Shown: positions 1-8,948, numbered from the stretch's first letter. The stretch: DNA of 40,108 bases from W0P33-017 sp963640395 (GCA_963640395.1 CAVHZH010000006.1:1-40108), one strand, 5' to 3'. Translations and numbers: made by a program. The notes: generated by a model not told the origin, from the sequence alone.

Positions 1-109
1 GAGGATGCGCTTCTACGTTAGCACTTCGGTCGGAGCAAATCTGAAGTCCACTGGACTTCATGCTCCCTCGCGGAGTTGAAGTGTATGCTTCGCATACCGC
101 TCGGGCGCG
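1..109. repeat. hairpin-rich intergenic segment, probably truncated by the window edge
   Basis: No credible gene is seen here. The segment holds two clear hairpins: GGAGCA and TGCTCC enclosing TGAAGTCC-act-GGACTTCA at about 33-66, and GTATGC-ttc-GCATAC at about 83-97. The first matches in layout (not in sequence) the second hairpin of the element at 19564-19749, where GAGCTA and TAGCTC enclose GACATCC-agt-GGATATC. It may therefore be the right part of a related non-coding element, but the left end lies outside the window. Confidence 0.45.
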
Positions 110-136
110 AAAGAGTCGCGAGCGACTCTTTTTTTA
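110..136 (+). terminator. rho-independent terminator of the gene upstream of the window
   Basis: A perfect 10-bp stem, AAAGAGTCGC with GCGACTCTTT and a 2-base loop, is followed directly by a T run. It ends transcription entering from the left before the aldo/keto reductase gene. The A-run on its left side means it could also act on the other strand. Confidence 0.8.
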
Positions 137-174
137 TCTATATAAACATCTGTATGTTTTAAAGGAGATCGCAT

Positions 175-1356
175 ATGCAATATCGCACCAATCAAAAAAA
201 TGGGGATCAGCTCTCAATCCTCGGTTACGGCTGTCTGCGCTATACGAAAAAAGGCACAGTGATCGATCAGGAGAAAGCAGAAAAAGAGATGGCGCTGGCG
301 GTGGAGCGCGGTGTCAACTATTTTGATACGGCATACACCTACGGGGGCAGTGAAGTGTGCCTCGGAAAATTTCTTGCAAAATACGGCTGCCGCGACCGCG
401 TAAAGATCGCCACGAAGCTGCCGCATTACTATATTAAGAAGATCGGGGATATGGAGCGCTACTTTGCGGAAGAGCTGGAGCGCCTGCAGACAACTTACAT
501 TGATTATTATCTGATGCATATGTTAAACGATCCGGCGACGTGGAAGCGCCTCACGGGGCTCGGCATCCGGGAGTGGATCAGCGAGAAAAAGGCATCCGGC
601 GCGATCAAAAATATCGGATTTTCTTTTCATGGCGGAACGGCGAAGTTTAAGGAGCTGATTGACGCATACGACTGGGATTTCTGCCAGATCCAGTATAACT
701 ATATGGACGAGTATACACAGGCGGGCATCGAGGGTCTGAATTATGCACATGCAAAGGGGATCCCAGTCATTATCATGGAGCCGCTGCGGGGCGGCAGGCT
801 CGTGAACCAGTTGCCGGAGGCTGCAAAAAAGGAATTCGCGGCGGCAGACAGCAGCCGGAGTCCTGCCGAGTGGGGACTGCGCTGGATCTGGAACCATGAG
901 CAGGTGAACGTGATTTTATCAGGCATGAACGATGTCGCACAGGTAGAGGAAAACTGCCGGATCGCATCCGATGCACGCGCACATGCAATGAGTGAGCAGG
1001 AGCTGGCGGTGTTTGAGCGCGTCAAAACAGAGATTAACCGCAGCGTCAAGGTCGGATGTACGGGATGCGGCTATTGCATGCCCTGTCCGCAGGGCGTGGA
1101 CATTCCGACCTGCTTTCAGGCGTACAACCGCAGCTATACGGATAGCTGGTTTGGCGGAATGGCGGCGTATTTCATGTGTACGACACTCCGGCAGGACAAG
1201 ACGGTGGCGTCGAAATGTGTCGGTTGCGGAAAATGTGAGCAGCACTGTCCGCAGCAGATACACATCCGCGAGGAATTAAAGAACGTGAAACGGCGGATGG
1301 AAAGCCCGGTTTATCAGGTTGCAAGGTTCGTCGCAGATAAAATTTACAAATATTGA
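175..1356 (+). CDS. aldo/keto reductase with C-terminal 4Fe-4S ferredoxin domain
   Basis: 393-aa protein. The N-terminal part (about residues 1-270) is an aldo/keto reductase TIM barrel with the family signature FDTAYTYGGSE around residue 50, which carries the catalytic Asp and Tyr. The C-terminal part holds two four-cysteine [4Fe-4S] motifs, CTGCGYCMPCP near residue 297 and CVGCGKCEQHCP near residue 348. This fused form is common in anaerobes and is usually annotated as a predicted oxidoreductase; its substrate is not known. The ferredoxin part suggests electrons come from or go to a ferredoxin-type carrier. The start is set by AAAGGAG about 7 bases upstream. It stands alone between a terminator and the dgt promoter region. 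Confidence 0.9.
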   Translation: MQYRTNQKNGDQLSILGYGCLRYTKKGTVIDQEKAEKEMALAVERGVNYFDTAYTYGGSEVCLGKFLAKYGCRDRVKIATKLPHYYIKKIGDMERYFAEELERLQTTYIDYYLMHMLNDPATWKRLTGLGIREWISEKKASGAIKNIGFSFHGGTAKFKELIDAYDWDFCQIQYNYMDEYTQAGIEGLNYAHAKGIPVIIMEPLRGGRLVNQLPEAAKKEFAAADSSRSPAEWGLRWIWNHEQVNVILSGMNDVAQVEENCRIASDARAHAMSEQELAVFERVKTEINRSVKVGCTGCGYCMPCPQGVDIPTCFQAYNRSYTDSWFGGMAAYFMCTTLRQDKTVASKCVGCGKCEQHCPQQIHIREELKNVKRRMESPVYQVARFVADKIYKY

Positions 1357-1393
1357 GCGCCATTGGGAGAATTTTTCAAACGAAAAAGGAAAT

Positions 1394-1420
1394 TTGTCAA
1401 AAGCACGGAATATATATACT
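1394..1420 (+). promoter_or_regulatory. possible promoter of the dgt-dnaG-rpoD operon
   Basis: TTGTCA at 1394-1399 and TATACT at 1415-1420 are separated by 15 bases, which is shorter than the ideal 17. It lies in the 100-bp gap before dgt. The call rests only on hexamer resemblance. Confidence 0.4.
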
Positions 1421-1468
1421 AGGAACGTCGGTTGTTGAAACAATCAAAAAGGAAGGATGAGACAACAT

Positions 1469-2476
1469 ATGACCATTCGGGAAGAATTGGAACGACGGCA
1501 ACACACGATGCTGAGCCCCTATGCCTGTCTGGATGAAAATTCAGTCGGCAGAGACCGGGAAGAACCGCAGTGCGATATCCGTCCGGTGTTTCAGAGAGAC
1601 CGGGACCGGATCTTGCACAGCAAGGCATTCAGGCGTCTGAAAAATAAGACACAGGTATTCCTGACGCCCAAAGGCGACCATTACCGCACGCGGCTGTCAC
1701 ACACGCTGGAGGTATCACAGAATGCCCGCACGATCGCAAAGGCGCTGCGGCTAAATGAGGATCTTGTGGAGGCGATTGCGCTCGGGCATGATCTCGGACA
1801 CACGCCGTTTGGACATGCCGGCGAGCATGTGTTAAATGAGCTGTGTGAGGGCGGCTTTGCGCACAATGAACAGAGTGTGCGCGTCGTGGAGTGTCTGGAA
1901 AAGGGCGGTGAGGGTCTGAACCTCACATGGGAGGTCAGGGATGGCATCCGAAATCATCAGACGCGCCTTATGCCGCATACGTTAGAGGGGCGGATCGTGC
2001 GTTTATCCGATAAGATCGCCTATATCAACCATGATATTGACGATGCGATCCGTGCGCGGATATTGACAGAGGAGGATATTCCGTTGCAATACCGGGAGGT
2101 TCTCGGACATTCGACGAAGGATCGTTTAGATACACTCGTACATAATATTATTATCAACAGCATGGACAAAAATGATATCTGCATGTCTCCCGACGTTGCG
2201 GCGGCGATGACCGGGCTGCGGCAGTTTATGTTTGACAACCTGTACCGCAACTCGATCGCCAAGACGGAGGAGACAAAGGCGAAGGAGCTGCTGCGCAAGC
2301 TGTTCTTTTATTATATGGAACGGCCGGAGATCATGCCGGAGCAGTTTACAAGCATGATCGATGCCGGAGAGAATCAGGATCGCGTGGTATGTGACTATAT
2401 CGCAGGCATGACCGATCAGTATGCAATTGCAAAATTTAACGAATTTTTTGTCCCGCTGGCATGGCAGGTGAATTAA
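1469..2476 (+). CDS. dgt: deoxyguanosinetriphosphate triphosphohydrolase-like protein (HD domain)
   Basis: About 335 aa. It hydrolyses dGTP (or other dNTPs) to the nucleoside and triphosphate. The HD phosphohydrolase motif is intact: HTLEVSQ, then HDLGHTPFGH about 40 residues later, and a distal Asp in DKIAYINHDIDD. The short type without the long E. coli insertion is usual in Firmicutes. An in-frame ATG at 1457 directly abuts the Shine-Dalgarno AAGGAAGG, so the ATG at 1469 is the better start. Its stop is one base before dnaG, so the two are cotranscribed. The order dgt-dnaG-rpoD is a recurrent Clostridia arrangement linking nucleotide pools to replication start. Confidence 0.9.
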   Translation: MTIREELERRQHTMLSPYACLDENSVGRDREEPQCDIRPVFQRDRDRILHSKAFRRLKNKTQVFLTPKGDHYRTRLSHTLEVSQNARTIAKALRLNEDLVEAIALGHDLGHTPFGHAGEHVLNELCEGGFAHNEQSVRVVECLEKGGEGLNLTWEVRDGIRNHQTRLMPHTLEGRIVRLSDKIAYINHDIDDAIRARILTEEDIPLQYREVLGHSTKDRLDTLVHNIIINSMDKNDICMSPDVAAAMTGLRQFMFDNLYRNSIAKTEETKAKELLRKLFFYYMERPEIMPEQFTSMIDAGENQDRVVCDYIAGMTDQYAIAKFNEFFVPLAWQVN

Positions 2477-2477
2477 A

Positions 2478-4238
2478 ATGCCTTTTTATTCTGATGATAT
2501 CGTTGAGGAGGTACGTTCACGCACCGATATCGTGGATGTGATCTCCCAATATGTAAAGCTGCACAAGCGCGGCAGCAACTATGTGGGGCTGTGCCCCTTC
2601 CATAATGAAAAGACCGGATCGTTTACCGTCTCAGCGGGAAAACAGATGTATTACTGCTTCGGCTGCGGAGCCGGGGGAAATGTGATCACATTTCTGATGA
2701 ATTATGAAAATGCGACTTTCCCGGAGGTGTTACAAGAGCTGGCGGGGCGCGCCGGTGTGGAGCTGCCGGTGGTCGAGCCCACGCGGGAGGCAAAGCAGCA
2801 GGCGGATAAGCGCAGCCGTCTGCTGGAGGTGCAGAAGGCTGCTGCAAAATATTACTATGCGCTGCTGCGCAGTCCGCGCGGCAGACAGGCGTATGATTAT
2901 TTTCACAAACGGGAGCTGTCCGATGAGACGATGCGCAGGTTCGGGCTTGGTTATTCGGATAAATACAGCGATGATCTGTACCGCTATTTAAAGAGCAAGG
3001 GCTATGAGGATGGGCTGCTAAGGGAGTCCGGGCTGGTCACATTCGATGAAAAGCGCGGCGGACACGACAAATTCTGGAACCGCGCGATGTTTCCGATCAT
3101 GGATATGCGTGGAAAGGTCATAGGCTTTGGCGGCAGAGTGATGGGTGAGGGTGAGCCCAAATATCTGAATTCGCCGGAAACACCGATTTTTGACAAATCG
3201 CGAAATCTCTATGCGCTGCATCTGGCGCGTATGACCAAAAAGCCGCAGATGCTTTTGTGTGAGGGCTACATGGATGTGATCGCCTTGCATCAGGCGGGCT
3301 TTGACAATGCGGTCGCTTCGCTCGGAACGGCGTTTACGACCGGACATGCGAGCCTGCTCAAGCGCTATACGAAGGAGGTTTATCTGACGTTCGACAGCGA
3401 TGGCGCAGGCATCAAGGCGGCGCTGCGCGCGATACCGATCTTAAAGGAGGTCGGTCTGACCGCAAAGGTCATCCATATGGAGCCGTACAAAGACCCGGAT
3501 GAATTTATCAAGGCGCTCGGCGCGGAGGAATTCCAAAAGCGTATCGATGCGGCAGAAAACAGTTTTTTCTTTGAACTGCGTATTTTAGAGCAGAATTATG
3601 ATATGGCAGACCCGGAGAGCAAGACTGCGTTCCACAACGAGCTGGCGCGGAGGCTGTTAGGCTTTCAGGAGGAGCTGGAGCGTGAAAATTATATCACGGC
3701 GGTGGCGGAGCACTATCATATCAGCTATGAACAGCTGCGCAGGCTGGTGAATACGCTGGGAGCGAGAGGCTACGGCAAGGGCATGGAGCCGCGGCCGCAG
3801 CAGCCCAGATCCGGCATGAATCATAAGAACAAGCCGGAAAATGCCAATTTACAGGCGCAGAAGCTGCTTTTGACATGGCTGAGCGATCGCCCGGAGCTCT
3901 ATGAGAGCATCAAGGACGAGATACGCCCGGAGGATTTTTCGGAGCCATTGTACCGCAAGGCGGCACAACTATTGTATGAGCAGTATGAAAACGGCACGCC
4001 GAACCCGGCACAGATCATCAGCCATTTTTCGGACGATGAGGAGCAGAGCCGTGTGGCAGGACTGTTTCATGCAAGGCTGCCGGAGCTTGGTTCTGCGCAG
4101 GAGCAGGAAAAGGCATTGCGGGATGTGATAGGCAGGATCCGGCGGGAGAGCCTGGAGATGAAAAAAGCACAGGTGGATGTGACAAGCCTTGAGGAAATGC
4201 AGCGTTTTATCGATGCAGCAAAGGCGAACAAACGCTGA
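2478..4238 (+). CDS. dnaG: DNA primase
   Basis: 586-aa primase that makes RNA primers at the replication fork. The N-terminal CHC2 zinc finger is visible (CPFHNEKTGSF, then CFGCGAGG, residues about 38-66). The catalytic core follows, then the TOPRIM domain with LLCEGYMDVIAL (about residue 258) and DSDGAG (about 309). A C-terminal helical segment (about 455-586) would bind the replicative helicase. A Pro/Gln-rich linker sits near residues 435-450. The start codon lies one base after the dgt stop, so translation is probably coupled. Length and domain order are normal. Confidence 0.97.
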   Translation: MPFYSDDIVEEVRSRTDIVDVISQYVKLHKRGSNYVGLCPFHNEKTGSFTVSAGKQMYYCFGCGAGGNVITFLMNYENATFPEVLQELAGRAGVELPVVEPTREAKQQADKRSRLLEVQKAAAKYYYALLRSPRGRQAYDYFHKRELSDETMRRFGLGYSDKYSDDLYRYLKSKGYEDGLLRESGLVTFDEKRGGHDKFWNRAMFPIMDMRGKVIGFGGRVMGEGEPKYLNSPETPIFDKSRNLYALHLARMTKKPQMLLCEGYMDVIALHQAGFDNAVASLGTAFTTGHASLLKRYTKEVYLTFDSDGAGIKAALRAIPILKEVGLTAKVIHMEPYKDPDEFIKALGAEEFQKRIDAAENSFFFELRILEQNYDMADPESKTAFHNELARRLLGFQEELERENYITAVAEHYHISYEQLRRLVNTLGARGYGKGMEPRPQQPRSGMNHKNKPENANLQAQKLLLTWLSDRPELYESIKDEIRPEDFSEPLYRKAAQLLYEQYENGTPNPAQIISHFSDDEEQSRVAGLFHARLPELGSAQEQEKALRDVIGRIRRESLEMKKAQVDVTSLEEMQRFIDAAKANKR

Positions 4239-4311
4239 TGCGTGATCCCGGTTACATAAAATGATGAAAAATAGGACAAAATGATATTAACCACGAGAGG
4301 ATGGAAACAGG

Positions 4312-5466
4312 ATGGAAAATAAGAAATCTACCAAAGCAAAGGCTGAAAAAGCGGCTGAGACAACAGCAAATGGTGTGACATCGGAACAGTTTCTGGCAAA
4401 GCTGAGGGAGCTGTTAGAGATGGCAAAAAAGAAAAAGAATATGCTGGAGTATCAGGAGATCAGTGAGTATTTCAAGGATATGAATCTGAACGCAGAGCAG
4501 TTTGAGGAGATTCTGGAGTTCTTGGAGACGCACAATATTGATGTGCTGCGTATTTCTGATGATGACGATGATATTCTGCTGGATGACGAGGACGAGGTAG
4601 AGGTAGAGCAGATCGACCTGTCTGTGCCTGACGGAGTCAGCATCGAGGATCCGGTGCGCATGTACCTCAAGGAGATCGGTAAGGTGCCGCTGCTGTCTGC
4701 AGAAGATGAGATCGAGCTGGCGAAGCGTATGGAGCTGGGCGATATGGAGGCAAAGCAGCGTCTGGCAGAGGCAAACCTGCGTCTCGTTGTCAGCATCGCC
4801 AAGCGCTATGTCGGACGCGGTATGCTGTTTCTCGATCTGATCCAGGAGGGCAATCTCGGTCTGATCAAGGCAGTAGAAAAGTTCGATTACCGAAAGGGCT
4901 ACAAGTTTTCCACCTACGCGACATGGTGGATCAGACAGGCGATCACCCGTGCGATCGCAGATCAGGCGCGTACCATCCGTATCCCTGTGCATATGGTAGA
5001 GACGATCAACAAGCTGATCCGTGTATCGAGACAGCTTTTGCAGGAGCTTGGCCGCGAACCTACCCCGGAAGAGATCGCTGCGGAGATGAATATACCAGTC
5101 GAGCGTGTGCGTGAGATCTTAAAGATCTCTCAGGAGCCGGTATCACTGGAAACTCCGATCGGTGAGGAGGAGGATTCCCATCTCGGCGATTTTATTCAGG
5201 ATGACAATGTGCCCGTACCTGCGGATGCGGCTGCATTTACCCTGCTCAAGGAGCAGCTCGAGGAGGTGCTCGGCACACTGACAGAGCGTGAGAAAAAGGT
5301 GCTGACACTGCGTTTCGGTCTTGAGGACGGTCGTGCGCGCACACTTGAGGAGGTCGGCAGGGAGTTCAATGTCACACGTGAGCGTATCCGCCAGATCGAG
5401 GCAAAGGCGCTCCGCAAGCTGCGCCATCCGAGTCGCAGCAGAAAACTGAAGGATTATCTGGAGTAA
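4312..5466 (+). CDS. rpoD: primary sigma factor RpoD (sigma-70/sigma-A)
   Basis: 384-aa housekeeping sigma factor. A region 1.1-like helical N-terminus is followed by an acidic stretch (about residues 83-100). Region 1.2 begins DPVRMYLKEIG, region 2 contains GNLGLIKAVEKFDY and FSTYATWWIRQAI, and region 4 contains LTEREKKVLTLRFGL and the helix-turn-helix VTRERIRQIEAKAL. All parts needed for -10 and -35 recognition are present, consistent with the many TTGACA/TATAAT-like promoters in this window. It lies 73 bp after dnaG and one base before trmK. Confidence 0.97.
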   Translation: MENKKSTKAKAEKAAETTANGVTSEQFLAKLRELLEMAKKKKNMLEYQEISEYFKDMNLNAEQFEEILEFLETHNIDVLRISDDDDDILLDDEDEVEVEQIDLSVPDGVSIEDPVRMYLKEIGKVPLLSAEDEIELAKRMELGDMEAKQRLAEANLRLVVSIAKRYVGRGMLFLDLIQEGNLGLIKAVEKFDYRKGYKFSTYATWWIRQAITRAIADQARTIRIPVHMVETINKLIRVSRQLLQELGREPTPEEIAAEMNIPVERVREILKISQEPVSLETPIGEEEDSHLGDFIQDDNVPVPADAAAFTLLKEQLEEVLGTLTEREKKVLTLRFGLEDGRARTLEEVGREFNVTRERIRQIEAKALRKLRHPSRSRKLKDYLE

Positions 5467-5467
5467 T

Positions 5468-6211
5468 ATGAACCGGTTATCAAACCGTCTGTTGCACATC
5501 GCAGCACAGGTGCAGCCCGCAGATACGCTGGCAGATGTCGGCTGTGATCACGGATATCTGCCGATTTATCTGGTCAGAAACGGCTGTATCCGGCGCGCGG
5601 TCGCAATGGATGTAGGCGAAGGTCCTCTGCAGCGCGCGGCTGCGCATATTGCGGAGGAACAGTTGGAAAACTACATACAGACGAGGCTGTCGGATGGGCT
5701 GGAACGGCTGCAGCCGGGTGAGGTGGATGCGGTGGTGATCGCCGGCATGGGCGGCAATCTGATCATGGACATTTTATCCCGCGGCGAGGCAGTCGTGCGG
5801 GCGCTCGACCAGTTGGTGATCGAACCGCAGTCGGAGCTGGCGGGTGTGCGGCATTTTTTGCGGGAACAGAATTATTATGTGGCGCAGGAGGATTTCGTGC
5901 TGGAGGATGGCAAATTTTATCCGATCTTACGGATTTTGCCGAAGCGTGTGTCGGAGGATGCTGAACGTGCGGCGGCGTGCGGACTGGAGCTTTCTGTCAC
6001 GGATGCATACGGCTGCCATCTGCTACAGCAAAGGCATCCGGTACTGGAGAAATATCTGCAAAAGGAGCATGCGCAGTGTGAACAGATCCTGCGGGGACTA
6101 CCGGATGCGCAGACCGGCGGGGCGCGGATCGCGCAGCGCCGGGATGAGCTGCACCGGCAGCTTGCGCGCAATGAGGCGGCACAGATGTATATGAAGGCAG
6201 GTAATGAATGA
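5468..6211 (+). CDS. trmK: tRNA (adenine(22)-N(1))-methyltransferase
   Basis: 247-aa class I SAM methyltransferase of the TrmK/YqfN family, which methylates A22 of bacterial tRNAs. The SAM-binding motif I reads LADVGCDHGYLPIYL (about residues 20-34) and is followed by an acidic residue in VAMDVGEGP. The IAGMGGNLIMDIL block near residue 91 is typical of the family. The C-terminus is a charged helical region. The start follows rpoD by one base, and the stop overlaps the next gene by ATGA. The rpoD-trmK-nif3 order matches Bacillus sigA-yqfN-yqfO, which supports the call. Confidence 0.92.
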   Translation: MNRLSNRLLHIAAQVQPADTLADVGCDHGYLPIYLVRNGCIRRAVAMDVGEGPLQRAAAHIAEEQLENYIQTRLSDGLERLQPGEVDAVVIAGMGGNLIMDILSRGEAVVRALDQLVIEPQSELAGVRHFLREQNYYVAQEDFVLEDGKFYPILRILPKRVSEDAERAAACGLELSVTDAYGCHLLQQRHPVLEKYLQKEHAQCEQILRGLPDAQTGGARIAQRRDELHRQLARNEAAQMYMKAGNE

Positions 6212-6993
6212 TGATATTACAGGATGTGATCAAAAAACTCACAGCTCTTGCGCCGGAGACTTATGCGCAGGAATGGGATAATGTCGGGCTTTTGGTGGGC
6301 GACCGCGCGCAGGAGATTTCAAAAATATTTATTGCGCTGGATGCGGATGAGACTGCGATCGCACAGGCACAGGCGTGCGGGGCGCAGCTTTTGCTGACAC
6401 ATCACCCGATGATTTTTTCACCGTTAAAAAAGGTCAACACGGATCAGTTCATCGGTGCGCGCGTGGTAAAGCTTTTGCAGACAGGCATTAGCTGTTATGC
6501 GATGCACACGAATTATGATGCGGCACGCATGGGGACACTGGCGGCGGAGCGGCTGGGTATTCCGGCAGAAGCGCCGCTGGGCGATCTGTTTGAGCGGGAA
6601 GGGCAGATTTACGGTATCGGAACGATCGGGACGATGCTTGAAAGCTGCTCGCTGGGACAGTTGGGCGATCAGGTCAAGCAGCGTCTTGGGCTACAGACCG
6701 TGAAGGTATTCGGAGATCTGGAACAGCCGGTCAGCCGCGTGGCGATCTGTCCGGGAGCTGGAAAAAGCATGATCGGTGATGCGTTGTGTCAGGGGGCGCA
6801 GGTGTTCATCACAGGAGATATCGACCATCACAGCGGTATTGATGCAGTCGCGCAGGGACTGGCGATTATCGATGCCGGACATTACGGCATTGAGCATATT
6901 TTTATTTCTGATATGCAGGAATATCTGAGCCGTGAGCTGCCGCAGATCAAGGCGGTCGCGCAGGAACGCCGCGAGCCGTTCGTGGTCATATAG
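6208..6993 (+). CDS. Nif3-like dinuclear metal centre protein (YqfO family)
   Basis: 261-aa Nif3/DUF34 family protein. Expected metal ligands are visible: HHP in LLTHHPMIFSPLKKV (about residue 65), HTNYD near 101, and a C-terminal DAGHYGIEH segment. The protein lacks the large central insertion found in longer Bacillus homologues. Its biochemical role is unsettled; a GTP cyclohydrolase-like or metal-chaperone role has been suggested for the family. ATG codons at 6208 and 6211 are both possible; the first overlaps the trmK stop. Its last codons form the left copy of an 11-bp direct repeat that bounds a small inserted element. Confidence 0.88.
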   Translation: MMILQDVIKKLTALAPETYAQEWDNVGLLVGDRAQEISKIFIALDADETAIAQAQACGAQLLLTHHPMIFSPLKKVNTDQFIGARVVKLLQTGISCYAMHTNYDAARMGTLAAERLGIPAEAPLGDLFEREGQIYGIGTIGTMLESCSLGQLGDQVKQRLGLQTVKVFGDLEQPVSRVAICPGAGKSMIGDALCQGAQVFITGDIDHHSGIDAVAQGLAIIDAGHYGIEHIFISDMQEYLSRELPQIKAVAQERREPFVVI

Positions 6994-7134
6994 TAGGTGT
7001 TTGCGAAATTATTTTTATGGTGTTTTGATACATGTGCGCGCATGACCAAAAACATAACATATGACCGCCGCCAAATCAAAAAACAGTGTGGCATCGTCAT
7101 AAAATAGTTTCGCAAACGCATAAGGTCATATAGT
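6984..7134. repeat. 129-bp inverted-repeat element flanked by an 11-bp direct repeat (element D)
   Basis: The 11-mer GGTCATATAGT occurs at 6984-6994 and again at 7124-7134. The 129 bp between them begin and end with inverted arms of about 20 nt: GTTTGCGAAAT at 6999-7009 against the complement of AGTTTCGCAAAC at 7106-7117, extending inward with one extra T. The interior is non-coding. This is the structure of a small non-autonomous insertion just after the nif3 stop codon. Folded, it would also give a hairpin between nif3 and the nucleoside kinase gene. No other copy was noticed in the window. Confidence 0.6.
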
Positions 7135-7154
7135 TTTGTGAGGGGGTATTTCAT

Positions 7155-8807
7155 ATGTATAAGGTCATGATAGCAGGAAAAGAGACGACATACGAGGCAG
7201 GAACGACCTATGAGCAGATCGCAAAGGAGTATCAGAAGGACTATGACCAGCAGATCGCGCTTGCCTATTTTAACGGCAGGCTGCGGGAACTGAATAAGCT
7301 GGTCGAGGAGGATGGAACGCTGACCTTTGTCACGACTGCGGAAAAGGCAGGCATCAAGGCGTACCGGCGCACGGAGGTTTTGCTGCTGCAGAAGGCGGTG
7401 GATGAGCTGCTCGGGGCGCAGGGCGCGGATGTACATGTGCTGCAGACGACCGGAAACGGACAGTATTGCGAGCTGGCAGATACAGACCAGTCGGTGACAG
7501 AAGCCTTTTTAGAGCAGCTATCCGAGAAAATGAAGCAGATCGCAGAGCGGGATCTGCCGATCAAAAAGGAATGCATTTCGACCGCAAGGGCGATCCGGCT
7601 GTTTCACGAGCTCGGCATGACAGACAAGGAAAAGCTGTTTGGCTACCGCCGCAGCTCATCGGTGAATATCTATGAGCTGGATGGCTATAAGGATTATTTT
7701 TACGGCTATATGCTTCCGTCTACCGGATATGTGACAGGCTTTGGACTGGCTGCTTACCGCGATGGCTTTGTGCTGTTGTATCCGGATCCGAAAACCGGTA
7801 TTGTCGAACCGTTTCGGCCGTCTGACAAGCTGTTTGAGACACAGCGGGCGAGCAGTGAGTGGGGAGAGAGGATGGGCGTGAAAAACATCGGCGAGCTGGA
7901 TGATGCGATCGCGAGCGGCAGGATTCAGGATATTATGCTCATGCAGGAGGCACAGATGGAGGCGCAGATCGGAGAGCTGGCAGATATCATCGCACATGCG
8001 GGGCAGAAAAAGTTTATCATGATCGCGGGACCGTCCTCATCGGGCAAAACCACATTTTCACACCGCCTGTCGATCCATTTATCCGCGCTGGGCATGAAGC
8101 CGCATCCGATTCCGATCGATGACTATTATCTGGATCGTGCCCAGACACCGCGTGACGAGAACGGCAATTACGATTTTGAGTGTCTGGAGGCTTTGGATAT
8201 CGAGCTGTTTAATAAAGATATGTCCGCGCTGCTCGCAGGCGAGCGAGTAGAGCTGCCGACCTTTAATTTCAAGACGGGAAAGCGCGAATACCGCGGAAAG
8301 TATATGCAGCTTGGATCGGATGATGTACTAGTTATCGAGGGCATTCACGGTCTGAATGATAAATTATCCTATTCCCTGCCAGCAGACAGCAAATTCAAGA
8401 TCTATATCAGTGCACTTACGCAGCTTGCGATCGATGAACACAATGCACTGCCGACCACAGACGGGCGGCTGATCCGCAGGATCGTGCGCGATGCGAGAAC
8501 GCGCAATACATCTGCACAGGATACGATCGCAATGTGGGATTCGGTGCGCAGGGGCGAGGAAAAATATATTTTCCCGTTTCAGGAATGTGCGGATTATGTG
8601 TTTAATTCCGCCCTGCTGTACGAGCTGGCGGTGCTGAAAGTCTATGCGGAGCCGTTGTTATTCAATATTCCAAAGTCCGCACCGGAGTATGTGGAGGCAA
8701 AACGCCTGTTAAAATTCCTCGACTACTTCCTGCCGATGCCGAGTGAGAACATCCATCACAATTCGCTCGTCCGCGAATTTATCGGCGGAAGCTGCTTCAA
8801 TGTATAG
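7155..8807 (+). CDS. nucleoside kinase with TGS and threonyl-tRNA-synthetase-like N-terminus (uridine kinase family)
   Basis: 550-aa protein. Residues about 1-60 form a TGS-like beta-grasp domain. The next 200 residues resemble the second, editing-type domain of threonyl-tRNA synthetase. From about residue 290 there is a phosphoribulokinase/uridine kinase P-loop domain with IAGPSSSGKTTFSHRL and the substrate loop IPIDDYYLDR. Only the kinase part predicts an enzymatic reaction (NTP-dependent phosphorylation of a nucleoside); the role of the N-terminal part is unknown. A GAGGGGG ribosome site precedes the ATG at 7155. It is separated from nif3 by element D and is followed by a partial family B repeat and rnpB. 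Confidence 0.85.
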   Translation: MYKVMIAGKETTYEAGTTYEQIAKEYQKDYDQQIALAYFNGRLRELNKLVEEDGTLTFVTTAEKAGIKAYRRTEVLLLQKAVDELLGAQGADVHVLQTTGNGQYCELADTDQSVTEAFLEQLSEKMKQIAERDLPIKKECISTARAIRLFHELGMTDKEKLFGYRRSSSVNIYELDGYKDYFYGYMLPSTGYVTGFGLAAYRDGFVLLYPDPKTGIVEPFRPSDKLFETQRASSEWGERMGVKNIGELDDAIASGRIQDIMLMQEAQMEAQIGELADIIAHAGQKKFIMIAGPSSSGKTTFSHRLSIHLSALGMKPHPIPIDDYYLDRAQTPRDENGNYDFECLEALDIELFNKDMSALLAGERVELPTFNFKTGKREYRGKYMQLGSDDVLVIEGIHGLNDKLSYSLPADSKFKIYISALTQLAIDEHNALPTTDGRLIRRIVRDARTRNTSAQDTIAMWDSVRRGEEKYIFPFQECADYVFNSALLYELAVLKVYAEPLLFNIPKSAPEYVEAKRLLKFLDYFLPMPSENIHHNSLVREFIGGSCFNV

Positions 8808-8842
8808 GAGCAGCCCGGTCATCCGGTAGACATGCGTGCGGG

Positions 8843-8903
8843 ATGCGCATATGCGAAACAATCCGTGTAACCGTTGGTTCGGGTGTTTTGACACCCGACC
8901 AAC
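8843..8903 (-). repeat. partial family B element, inverted
   Basis: Read on the minus strand, this stretch contains CGGGTGTCAAAACACCCGA followed by an ACC..CGGTTACACGG block and GGATTGTTTCG. These match the left part of the element at 17364-17556. The next hairpin is kept in position but with another sequence (CGCATATGCG instead of GTGC-ttc-GCAC). The right part of the element was not found, so this looks like a degenerate or truncated copy lying between the nucleoside kinase stop and the rnpB promoter. Confidence 0.6.
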
Positions 8904-8909
8904 TTTCAC

Positions 8910-8938
8910 TTGAAATTTCATAAAAGTCATGGCATAAT
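8910..8938 (+). promoter_or_regulatory. rnpB promoter
   Basis: TTGAAA at 8910-8915 and CATAAT at 8933-8938 are 17 bases apart. The predicted start, about 7 bases later, falls at the 5' end of RNase P RNA. Confidence 0.7.
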
Positions 8939-8948
8939 AGACACTTAG

